A DNA stretch of 64,000 bases from Atrichornis clamosus (lineage: Eukaryota > Chordata > Aves > Passeriformes > Menuridae): contig WBMZ01004781.1 in NCBI GenBank assembly GCA_013400975.1, positions 310,001-374,000 on the forward strand. Direction: 5' to 3'. The position numbers were made by a program, and so were the translations under genes. This document shows positions 1-11,500 of this stretch, piece after piece (the first letter of the stretch is position 1; the number at the start of each line of letters is the position of its first letter). The notes under the pieces are model-generated. The model was not told the origin of the DNA and did not search any database. It was given only the letters and a program-made list of their open reading frames with translations.

Positions 1-2344
1 TCTGCTTATACAGTATGACTGGAGTACAAAGGAGGAAACTTCCTCTGATCATCTGTCCTGTGAAGGAGAGAAGAAGAGTGTGTAATGACTGACCTGATGT
101 GGCTGAGCCACCACAGCAAGTTGCTGGGTAATAAATTTCTGTGCAAGGTTGTGGAAGTTAGCTCGATGCAAGAGTAGCACCAACTGACACTACTAATCAT
201 TGCTTGAGATCCACGAGGAGAAAGGAGGCTAAGAAGAAGGGGAAAGAAAGAGTAGGGAAGATGAGGGAAAGAAACATGTTAAGAACTTAGAGGCTGGCAG
301 ATGGTATTTACTGTATTTAAATACAGTGACGTTCAGTGCCTGCTTTGTGTTTCTGCAGCAACTGTCTGAGCACGTCAGTGACAAAAGGCATGTGAGGTGT
401 GGAATAGGGGCCTATTTCTGCAGTATTTATTCAAACAAATTTCCTGCTTATGTGAAGCCTGAAGAATCAAAGGCTAGATTGAAATATTTTTGCCTATGCT
501 TTTTTGAAATATATTTGAACTGAAAATGTAAAGCTGAAGAGCCCTGCGCATGTGGCACACCTGTACAATGAGATTCATTATATGTTATTAGTTCTGTTCA
601 AATACCTTCGGAAAGGACAAAATAAATTAAAAATCCACACTTGAAGTGGGATGACTTTTTTTCAGGTAAAGTTGACTTTTTTGTAAAGAGAGCCTTATTA
701 TCATCATCATCTTTCTGGGTTTTTTTTAAGGAATAGATCTAATGGCAGTAGATGTTCAAAAAGAGGGAATCCCATGTGGCAGTTACTTCTTCTCTTAGTT
801 GGATTCCTAGTTAAACAAAAGGCAATCTAATCCTGTCACTAATTTCCTTTAGTTTTCTGTGATTGTGTTCTGCCCTAGAATATGACTGTAGATTCTGTAA
901 AAGGTTGAAAATTACAGTGGGGGGGTGGTGGGGGGGTGGTTCCCCCAGTTATTATTCAATTTTACTGTGTTTTGGAGAGTGGAGGGCATTTATTTCCAGT
1001 ATAAATCTAATAGAAAGCTATGCCCTTAGAAAGATGTAAAATTGTGTGTTTGTCAAGGCAGCTCTTAGCAGGGGAAAGCTTCAAGGTATATGCTTCTGTA
1101 TCTTCACAGCTGCCTCGCTGAGATGTGAACATCTTTGGCTTTCAAGAAAAAACTAGTTTCCAGCCAGTGAAATGTGCTATTGTTTGGTTAGCATATGGCA
1201 GTTTAGGTCTCCCTCTGCATCTCAGACTATTGTTTTGATCCATAATAGCATGCATTGAGTAATACATACTCCCTGCAGTAGTAGTCACCTCCCTGTTTAG
1301 AAATAAGCAGGTGGACTGACAGGTCAGTCATTTACCTGTATCATAACACACTTTTATTATATTAAGGTAGTGTTATCTGAATAGAGATTGTCTATAAGCC
1401 TGGCTGTAACACTGTTAGATAAAATTCATTCACGTCATTAATGCGTGTTCTCTAGTGTACAGCACAACGCCATCCAAGAGCTTCAGGCAGTTAATTTTAC
1501 TCATGATGTCTGAAAATGTAGATTACTTATTCCTGGCTGTTTTCTGTTTTCCGTCACTAGTTGTGACCAGTAAGGGACCTAAATGGAAAGGAATTCAAAA
1601 GTGTTGCAAAGACTGGCCTTGATCTTCCCTGAGGTGAATGAGGACTGGTGCTCTCAGGCTTGTCTTAAGCCAAGAGAGCATCTTGGATGTTTCATCCTTT
1701 GAGCAGAGGCATTCATATGGCACAGCTCTGCTCTGAAAGGGAGGTGTTTCGCTTAACAAAGAATAACCCTTTGCATTAGACCTTTGCTTTGGTTCAGAAC
1801 TTTTGTGACAGCTTTGACAGGAAGCAAACTCCTTTTCAGGCTCAGACAGACAGTTCTCATTTATTCCCATGATATCCCTAGCTCAAGACATGAGTTGCTT
1901 GACGAGAGCCATTGCTTTTAGGTTTGCTTTTTCCATCTCCATGGAGATAGGGCTCTCTGAGCTTCTTGGCTTTACTGACTCACCTCAACTTCCTGTGCCC
2001 CAGAACAGAGTAATTTCACTAAATAAAGGTTTGGTTCACAAGTCTTGTGGTCAGACTTAAAGTCCCAAGCTAAACAAATACAAAGCCTACAATACAAGCC
2101 TGTGTTTGATAATGGGATAACCAAATAGGAAATGAAAGGTATATGATAGTCACTAGGATACAGCTGAGAAACCACTTTCCAACTTGTAAAGACAGCTGTG
2201 TTTTAAACAGCCCTCTGACATGTTCTTCATTACAGCCCTTTTTCTGCCAAGTGCTGTTGAGGTGACTGATGTTTTCAACATGTTACTAATTTGTAGCTTT
2301 GCCTATACTATGTACATTCACATATTTCTTGTTCTTTGTTTCAG
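1..2344 (+). other. AGPAT4: AGPAT4 intron (3' part)
   Basis: This is the intron upstream of the exon at 2345. The matching first coding exon (N-terminal about 60 residues) was not found here. Apart from a G-rich run at 919-939, I see only unremarkable AT-rich sequence. Confidence 0.8.
919..939 (+). other. G-rich tract followed by C-run
   Basis: Two G7 runs separated by TGGT, then TGG and TTCCCCC. It could form a G-quadruplex, or pair with the following C-run as a hairpin. Confidence 0.5.
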
Positions 2345-2514
2345 AGATGGTGATGTTGCTGGAATGGTGGTCAGGCACCGATTGCACCCTCTACACTGAC
2401 CCAGAGAGTTACCACAAGTATGGAAAGGAGAATGCCATCGTAATCCTTAATCACAACTTTGAAATTGACTTTCTTTGTGGTTGGAACTTTTGTGAGAGAT
2501 TTGGGGTCTTGGGG
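2345..2514 (+). CDS. AGPAT4: AGPAT4 exon with NHX4D catalytic motif
   Basis: The acceptor is tttcag/ag and the donor gggg/gtgagt. The first two bases complete a split codon (probably Gln60), and 56 codons follow (61-116). The translation begins [10 protein letters not shown] and includes LNHNFEID. The His and Asp of NHX4D are at codons 2452-2454 and 2467-2469, the charge-relay pair of glycerolipid acyltransferases. It ends in phase 0 at RFGVLG. The reading frame stays open past the donor, but conservation stops there. Confidence 0.95.
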
Positions 2515-5500
2515 GTGAGTTATTTAGTATTTAAAATAAGTCTCTTTGGATGTGGGAAAAAAGCCCAAAAGAAGTTAGTTGCGTTTTTGAATGTTAACAG
2601 ATCTGTGCTCAAATTTCACCCAGCTGCTGTCCAGAATTAGAGGTGACCCTAAAGCACTGCAGTGCAATTATGTGGACTACTGAGACAAGATTGCTTGGGC
2701 AACCACAGAAATTTTAAAAGCATTGCTGTTAAGCTGATGAAGGAGAATTTTTTTTTTTAACCTGTGGCGGTCATTACAGTTCCCTCTGTGTGCTTGCTAA
2801 GTAACTATTGTGGTTCATTGTGCTGAAGAAAGATGAGCTATCCCATGATTCTTTCCCAGTAAGTTACAGAATTTGTTTGCTTTTTCCAGTGTAGTCTTAC
2901 AAATCCCCAGCTAGATTTTGAATGATGTAGCCTGCCTCTCTCAGAATGAAAGAACAGCCATCTCAAGTGAAAGCAGTGATGAGCTGATAGCTAGTAAGAG
3001 GTGAGGGAGGAATGAGTTGTCCGTGGTTGAATGCACTGCTACATTAGGCTAGGAGTACGTGTGCATTTGTTTTCAGGCTTGGTTTTTCATTTCCCCTGTC
3101 AGATCATGGGGATAATTCAGGCCTCTTGCCTAAATCAGCCAGACTTCATTCTGTGGTGGTGACAATATTCTCTGCCTACAAAGGATTTAGATAAGAGTTC
3201 CTCCCTCATTAGAAAGAAGACTAATGACTCATTTTGGCAGTCTTCTGCAGAATCCTTCTAGCTTTGATACTGCCTACTGTCAAAAGTCCTGACCTTGGAT
3301 TGTGTGAACCTCTTTTTTTTTTTGTGGCCTTTCCTTTGGACTCTTCGCATTTTCTGGACATTTAGGCGCCACTCTGATAACTTTCAAATTACAATAATGG
3401 CAGTCTGTTAAAAAAAAACCAAAACATAAAAAGTGGCCTTAAAGGAAAATTAACCCAAGCATTACAGGCCCTTCGTGAACCCAAAATGGCTATTGGCTTC
3501 TGATTACTGAGTAAAAATTCTACTGTAATGTGTAGGACTTGAGCACAGAGCTGAAGGATGGCACGGGACTGCAGGAGATGTAAGGGAACCTCTTCCTGGC
3601 AGGCAGATGTACATGCAAAAAACAATCTCCTTTCTATATGCTCATTATACAGTGGTGCTGTAGTATAGTCTATTTAATTTTATAAGCCAAATGGCCTCAG
3701 TTCTCTAAAGTTGTCTTTTAGAGGGTCACGTGCTACTTCAGAAAGCACCAATGTAGAAAATGGAATCATTGTTTCTCTACAAAGTAATAGGGGCCTACAA
3801 TGTCAAAAATACCGTGGTTTACCTTGTTCCTGTGTGGTTGGATTGCATCCCTATAGGTGTAATTATTCTTTTTTATAGTTTTCCAAGTGAATCAGGATTC
3901 TGGTTTAGTTTTTTATGTTGTTTCCTACACATAAGGAAAAGACAACATAGAAACATCTGTTGAAATTACTGTGCTTCATTAACTGAAAATATTTTTTCCT
4001 TTTTGGGTGCTTTCATTTATTACTCAGTTTATATTTACGCTAGTCTTAGGATTATTTTAGGAACTGATATGTTGGTTGATTTTTTACTTTTTTGTATTTT
4101 TTATCAACAAAGCAAGCAACAAACAAAAACCCAAACAAACAAAACCAAAACCAAACAAAAATACCACAAAAAACAAACAAAGAAAAACCAACACAAAATG
4201 ATTTCAGTCCTGAGTAATGTACTGTGGCTTTACCTTCCATAAACTGTTCCCATGTGCTCTCATTTGTATAGATGTCTTTACTCAGCAAACCACTGCATTT
4301 CCCTCTTGAGGCAACCAGCCGACGTTCATCTTAAGCCCTGTTAAAAAACGATGAAGAATGGAAAGTGCCACACTTTTCTGATTGGATGGTCTGTACTGGT
4401 ATACTGGAACTTGTCTTGGGGCAGTGCAAGGGTAGATGCATATGTAGTGATGTGGAGTGCAGGTTGGTTTGACTTGTGCTGCTTTACATGAATTTCCAGT
4501 GTGCGAAGTTCCAGGGCATGGTGTGGCAGCACAATTAGGGATGTAAAAACCATTATGTTGAGGGCTGATGTTTAGGAAAAGCGTTAGAGGAAAGAAGCTA
4601 GCACACAGTGAGATGTCTCCAGTGTTTTGTAGCTCAGGGACTTTGTGAGCCAGTGGTGGTTTATATTTAATTGTGTTTAATTATATACTCCATGAAGTTT
4701 CTATGCAAACTTTAGGTATCTGCCAACACCTTACTCAGCTGATCTCATGTCCCCTGCTGCTGAAAAGGAAATCCTGAACATGCAGTCTCCTTCACCTGTT
4801 CTGGTGCTTGTCTGCCCTGTTTTGGCATGTTTTAGATACCCTTTCTGTCTCTTCTGCCTTAACTAATCTAAGGAAAAAAAGGAGAGATGTCGGGGGAGGG
4901 GGAAGAGAGAGAAGGTGAAGACAGCTTAGAGCCAAAGGTGTTGGAACTGGCTGTGCTTGGCTGCAGCAGGCAGACAGAATGGCTTTGTTGTGACAACCAG
5001 CTCTGCCCTTCAGCTCTGGCAGACAATGACACCACTCTTAACAGTGTCACAAGCATGTGCTCAAACTCTCAGTATTTTACAGCTTGAACTTTTCTTAAAT
5101 GAAGCCATTAAGTGTTGTAATTTTTTGCTTAGTTGTCATGGTTTAACTATCCAGGCAGTTAAACACCACATACAGCCACTTGCTTACTCCCTGCCCCCAG
5201 CGGGAAGAGGGAAAGAATTGGGGAGTAAAATTTGTGGGTTGTGATAGAGTTTAATAGGACCAGAAATGAAGGGACAAAAAAAAGGTTGCGTTGAAAGAAT
5301 CAGAGTATATAAAACAAATGGTGCACAGTGGAGTTGTTCACCACACTCTGGTTTCTGAGCAGCAGCACCCAGCCATCTTTCCCATTAGTTTATATAGTAA
5401 GCATAACATCATAAGTTTTAGAATATTTCTCTGTCCAGTTTGAGTCAGCCCTGCTACGTCTTTTTCCATCTCCTTGTGTCCCCCACTCTACTCGCTGGCA

Positions 5501-8500
5501 AGGTGGTGAGAAGCTGAAGTGTCCTTGATGTAGTGTAAACACTGCTTAGCAACAACTAAAACATCCATGTGTTATCAACATTATTCTCATCCTAAATCCA
5601 AAACACAGCTACTGGGAAGAAAATTAGCTCTATTCCGGTTGAAACCCAGACACTGTTTTTGTTTATTTGAAAACAATATTAAACATCCTTAAACCTGTCT
5701 TGCCCCTTCTGTTCCCAAAAGAAGAAAGTCTTTCCCTTTTTCTCTTAGCTTTTAATTATGACACGAAAACTGCACTTCCTGGTCTTAGTTGAAGCATTGA
5801 ATCTGTGCATTTGTCTGCTCCTTCTTTTGTCTCTCTTCTGTACTGGCTTTTTCCTTATAGCAAAATTTCTGTAATTCCGATAAAGCTCTATCAGCGTGAT
5901 TTTGTTTTTATCAATGTTGGTTATGGGGGTTTTTTCTGTGTTTGGGAGGATGGAGTGGGAGTGGCAGTAGTCTCTTGCCTGTTTTTGGGTTTGTGAACCT
6001 GAGTGTTCTGGTAAGGATTCAGATCCTGTACTTGTATGGCATGAGGTTCTCTGTTTTCCTGAAGATTTTTTATTGGCTCTGGAAGAAAATTTAGCCAAAA
6101 GAACCAAACAGGATGCTAAGAACTTGAGAATTGTGTGTGGAGAAGGGGGGGAAAAGAAAAAATGACAATTCTAACGTTTATTTTACTTTAGGTTTTTTCT
6201 CCTTAATATGATACTTTTGGAGTACCCATTGAAAATTCTATGAGGCACTGGATTGACAGCAGTAAGAGACAGAGATCTGTTCATTTGTAGTGGAGGAGAA
6301 AACCACATGAAGATGCAATTCTATGGTCCATTTTACTTTTGCAGGTTATTGTAGCTACTGAGAATATTGCTAGCTGTAATTGTAATTGCTATTGTAGCTG
6401 GATTCTGTACAGCTTGAAGTTAATGGATGTGTAACTGTGCAGCACCAAAACTTACATGATCTTTTGTTTGTTGTTGGAAAATAGAAGACAGAAGCAAACT
6501 TCACAAAAACTAGAAGTCATCAGGGATTTCAGGAAAACCTGTATTCAGCCCAAACTGTCAATCACATCTCAATTCCACTTGTGGGTCTTTTGTGAGGGGT
6601 TCTTCCTGTTTTGTTTTCAGTCCTTGACACCTGACAGCCATACACACCCACCTCCTTGTGCTGCCAGACCTCAGTGACAACACTGAGGGAGGGAGGGTAA
6701 TAGGGGTCTTTGATGTCAAGTCAGCATCTTGCTGCCATGGGCAGCACGGATGTCCATGGGGACAGAAACGCAAATTTTATTTAAGAGTTGCTTATATTGA
6801 AGCTTACTGTTGGAAAAACTGAGTGTGGCCTTAAATATAGGTATGAGAAGATACTTTTGTAAGTTATTGTATGGGATTAATAGGTAGGTGAGCATAGTAG
6901 TTTGTGCATTTTAATATATTAATTGATTTTTTAACTAGTTTTGAAGGGGGCAAGGGACAAAATCGGGCTTGGTAGAGATAAGCCTGGGGGTGGCATGCTG
7001 GTGTTTGAGGGTTGATGTGCTAGCAAGGTTCTTTGGTCTGTCTCAGAGGTACAGGACAGGGGTCCAAGCAGCAGCAAAAGTATGAGGGTTATTGATGCGT
7101 TAGAAACCATGGAAGTGCCTGATAATGGTTGCATAGGAACTGGGGCTTCTCCCCCAAAATGGTGCTGGGATCAACAGCCCACTGTGCAGTTCAAAAACAA
7201 TTATATAATTGCAGTCACGGAAACACAGTGGGATGACTTGCACAACTGGAATGCTGCAGTGGATGGCTATAAGGTCTTCAGAAGAAACACACAAGGAAGG
7301 AGAGGTGGTGGGATAGCCCTGTATGTTAGGAAGTGTTTTGTGTAGAACTGCACGATGGTGATGAAAGGTCAAGTGTTTACTGGGTGATAAACAGCGGCTA
7401 AGCAAACAAGGCAGGTATCTTGGTGGGAGTCTCTTACAGGCCACCTATCCCATGATGAAGAGGAAGAAGAAATACTCTATAAGCAGCTGAGAGAAGTCTC
7501 ACAATCAGTAGTCCTTGTTCATGTGGGGGACTACAATTTACCAGATGTGTGTTGAAAATACAACACAGCAGAGAGGAGCAGTCCAGGAGGTTCCTGGTGT
7601 GTGTGCAGTATAACTTTCTGACACAGCTGGTGAGAGAGCCGACTAGGGAGGGTGCCCTGTTGGTCCAGTTGCTACAGTGTGGACAGGTACACTCTTCTGG
7701 GTAAAAAAGTGGCTGGATGGCCAGACTCAGAGTGGTGGTGAATGGAGTTAAATCCAGCTGGCAGCAGATGACTAGTGGTATTCCCAAGGACTCCATTTCA
7801 GGGCCAGTCCTGCTTAATATCTTTATCAGTGGTCTGGACCAGGAGTTCCCTTAGTCATTTTGCAGATGACACTAAGTTTGATGGAAGTGTTGATCTGCTG
7901 GAGCTTAGGAAGACTCTGCAGAGGGAGCTGGACAGGCTGGATCGACAGGCCAAGGCCAGTTGTATGAGGTTCAGCAAGGCCAAGCATCAGGTCCTGCTCT
8001 TGGGTCACAACACTCCCAGGCAGAGTGGGTGGAAAGCTGCCCAGTGGAAAAGGATCTGGGAGTGCTGCTTGACAGCCACTGACCGTGAGCCAGTGTGTGC
8101 CCAGGTGGCCAAGAAGGCCAATGGCATCCTGGCCTGTATCAGGAATAGTGTGCCCAGCGAGACCAGGGAAATGTTTGTCCCTCTGTACTCGACACTGGGG
8201 AGGGCACACCTCGAGTGCTGTGTCCAGTTCTTGACCCCTCACTACAAGAAGGACATTGAGCTGCTGTGTCCAGAGAAGGGCAATGGAGCTGGTGAAGGGT
8301 CTGCAGCACAAGTCTTAGCAGAAGTGGCTGAGGGAACTGGGGGTGTTCAGCCTGGAGTAAAAGGGGTCCAGGGGGTCTGTCGTTGCTCTCTACAACTGCC
8401 TGAAAGGAGGTTGCAGCCAGGTGGGGGTTGTTTCTTTCCTCCAAGGTAAGAAGTGATAGGATGAGAGGAAATGGTCTCAAGTTGCACCAGGAGAGGTTTA

Positions 8501-11500
8501 GATTGGATATTAGGAAAAATTTCTTCACTGAAAATTTTATCAAGCGTTGGAACAGGCTGCTCAGGGAAGTGGTTGAGTCATGATCCCTGGAGATATTTAA
8601 AAGGCATTCACACAAATGTGGCACTTAGGGACATGGTTTAGTCATGGACTTGACAGTGCTGGGTTAATGCTTCGACTTGATAATCATAAGGGTCTTTTCC
8701 AACTGAAATGATTCCATGATGCTGAAACATGTAACTTGTAGGCAGATGAAAGTACATTATTATTTGTGTTTAACGCATCATGGTAGCATGTGCTTGGGCA
8801 TATATCTACTAAAATATTGCTGTGTTACCTTTCCAATGTGAAGAGGTTTTAATATGAAGCATTAAGAATTAGGAGCCTAACTAAAGTTCTGGAATGATGG
8901 CTTTGAGGGACTAAAGAAATATATCTTGCCATCATGATGTCCCAGAGAGTGTAATATGAAGGAGTATTGTATATCAAAATTAGAGCCTTTGGAGTCACTG
9001 AAGGTATGTCAGTGCTGAGGGCAGCCTGGATAGGAAATAACTTAGGAGGCAGACTGCTGCTGCTAATGGTTTACAGCTACAATGAACTTGCTTTGAAACT
9101 GCAGAACAAATTTTTTTGGACACTTCCAGCTTGCACATCGATTTCATGCTGTTTGTTGCGTTCTTTGATCAAGTTTTGTTGAATAACTGAGGCTGGACAT
9201 ACAGAATCAAGATTTTCTTTCTTTGACAGCATAGTTGGGCAAATGCACTTAAGTAAGCTTGTAAAAATACTTTTTTTAATGTGATGTTGATGCAGTCATT
9301 CACAAAAGGAGAACTTCATGGGTATTTCATCTAAATGAACTTGGCCAAAATAAATATACCTGGTTTAAAATGTTAGTACTGTAGATAAGTTGTCCATGTC
9401 CAGTGCTAATTTCATTAAACATCTGTTGCAATTATACAATTCTGAGCACTGAAAATGTTTTACTTCCTTCAAGAAGGCAGCTTATATGGAATAAATCAGC
9501 ACTTTTTAATGATTGTTTTTCTGTTGAACAAGTTGAACTTGAGGGTTAGAGGTAACTCACATGTTTACCAAAGCACTTTGGTAAAGAAAAAGTTAGTGGC
9601 TGAAGTCAACTAGAGTTGCATTTTTCCCCTCAGATACTTTTACAGATGACTGGGTAGAAAACTGAAACAGAACAGATTGTAGCTCTAGTTATTGTAAGAG
9701 AGATCACAGAATATGCTGAGTTGGAAGGGACCTACAAGGATCATCAAATCCAACTACGGGCGCTGCACAGGACCATACCTAAGAGTCACACCATGGGCCC
9801 TGAGAGCGCTGTCCAAACTCTTCTTGAACTCTGTCAGGCTGGTCCTGTGACCACTTCCCTGTGGAGCCTGTTCCAGTGCCCAGATACCCTCTGAGTGAAG
9901 AACCTTTTTTCTAATGTCCAACCTAAACTTCCCCTGACACAACTTCAGGCCATTCCCTTGAGTTCTGTCATTGGTCACCAGAGATTTCAGTGCCTGCCCC
10001 TCCTCTTCCCCTCACACGGAAGTTGTTGACTGCAATGAGGTCTCCCCTCAGTCTCCTCCAGCATGAACAGACCAAGTGACCTCAGCTGCTTCTCATCTGA
10101 CTTCCTTTCAAGGCCCTTCACCATCTTTGTTGCCCTCCTTTAGATGCTCCCCAATAGCTGAATGTCTTTTTTACACTGTGGCACCCAAAACTGCCCCCAG
10201 CACTCAAGGTGAGGCCACCCCAGTGCAGAGCAGAGCGGGACAATCCCCTCCCTTGCCCGGCTGGCAATGCCGGGCCTGATGCCCCCCAGGACAGGGTTGG
10301 CCCTCCTGGCTGCCAGGGCACTGCTGACTCGTGTTCAACTTGTTATCAACCAGGACCCACAGGTCCCTTTCCACAATACTGCTTTCCAGCATCTCATTCC
10401 CCAGTCTGTGTGGCAGCTTCTGAGAGGAGGCCTAGTGTATTCCTCCCACACGAGAGCAGTCTTGCCAACATAATGTGCTGAGGAGTTTCCTTTCTCTAAT
10501 TACTTCTGTCAGGAGCCTTCCTTCTACTCCTAGGACAGATGGGTGCATAAAATAGTATGAGGTGATCTAGTTTCTTTTTATGTGCATCCAAGAGGTTGTA
10601 CTCACATGTGTCTGAAAGAGTGCTTTTAAATTTTAAAAATGCATCGGCACAGTAAGATAATAATATTTCCTGGGGAATTGTTCAGACATCTGTTCTGCTT
10701 TTGTGGCTATACCTGCACTATGGAACACTTCAGCCACGGTATTGTTTCTTCATTTTGCTGAGGGGAGTGGGGGAAAGCAGTGGCAACTTCTCTCCTACCT
10801 CCTGTGTAACTCATGCACTTCTTAAAATATGCTAAACATTAGAAAATAGGTATGGTGAAATAGTCTTTTTAGCTAGCTTTTTTTGGTCTAGTCTTCCTGC
10901 ATTTTGAAGTCTGTGCAGGAGGACTATTCCCTTGCCTATCTGACTCTGCTCTGGAGGCCTCATGCACTCTATGCAGAGCACACTTAGCTTAGTTTATGGT
11001 AGTTCTTATGATACTGAGCACTTACTTTAAATAAACTTTAAGAATGTGTTGGGTTTTCTGCTCTTTGAGGGGAACCCTGTTGCTGTTGGCTTCATTGTGC
11101 AGCAGCTTGTGCTAGACTGTCACTGATAGCTGCCCTGGTTATGGCTGAGGTGGGCAGTAGTTTCCAAAGGCTTTAGCCCTGCCTGCTCAGCTAGAAACAA
11201 TTTGCATCTGCTGGGATTTCTTGGGCAAAGCTTTGGCTCAGCTGTCTTTCTCAGGGATGTACAGTGGAGAGGAACAGAAGAGCACGTGAACTGGTGTGAG
11301 TGCTTTTGAATGGAAGCCATACTGTACATGACCTACAACAAAAAATGCTCTTTGGAGGCTTTTAAAGCTGTAAGCTAGAACTATTTGCATTTATATTAGA
11401 AATAAGAAAATTATGTGTATTAAAAGTAACTGAGAAAAGGAAAAGCAGGTGTGTGGGGTAAAAACAGAGCTAAGGAAAGTGGTAGGAGGAGAGCCTGTTT

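Noticed and set aside
2515..2640. Open continuation of the AGPAT4 NHX4D exon past its donor
   Set aside because: A perfect gtgagt donor and loss of homology at 2515 show this is intron.
5745..6107. 120-codon - strand frame rich in K, R, S and T
   Set aside because: Composition reflects the T-rich + strand. No homology or signals.
7775..8449. 224-codon + strand frame as a possible gene
   Set aside because: It is the decayed CR1 reverse-transcriptase C-terminal region (FADDTK..., ILACIRNSV...), not a host gene.
7826..8624. Two 161-codon - strand frames
   Set aside because: They are antisense shadows of the CR1 element at 6940-8722.
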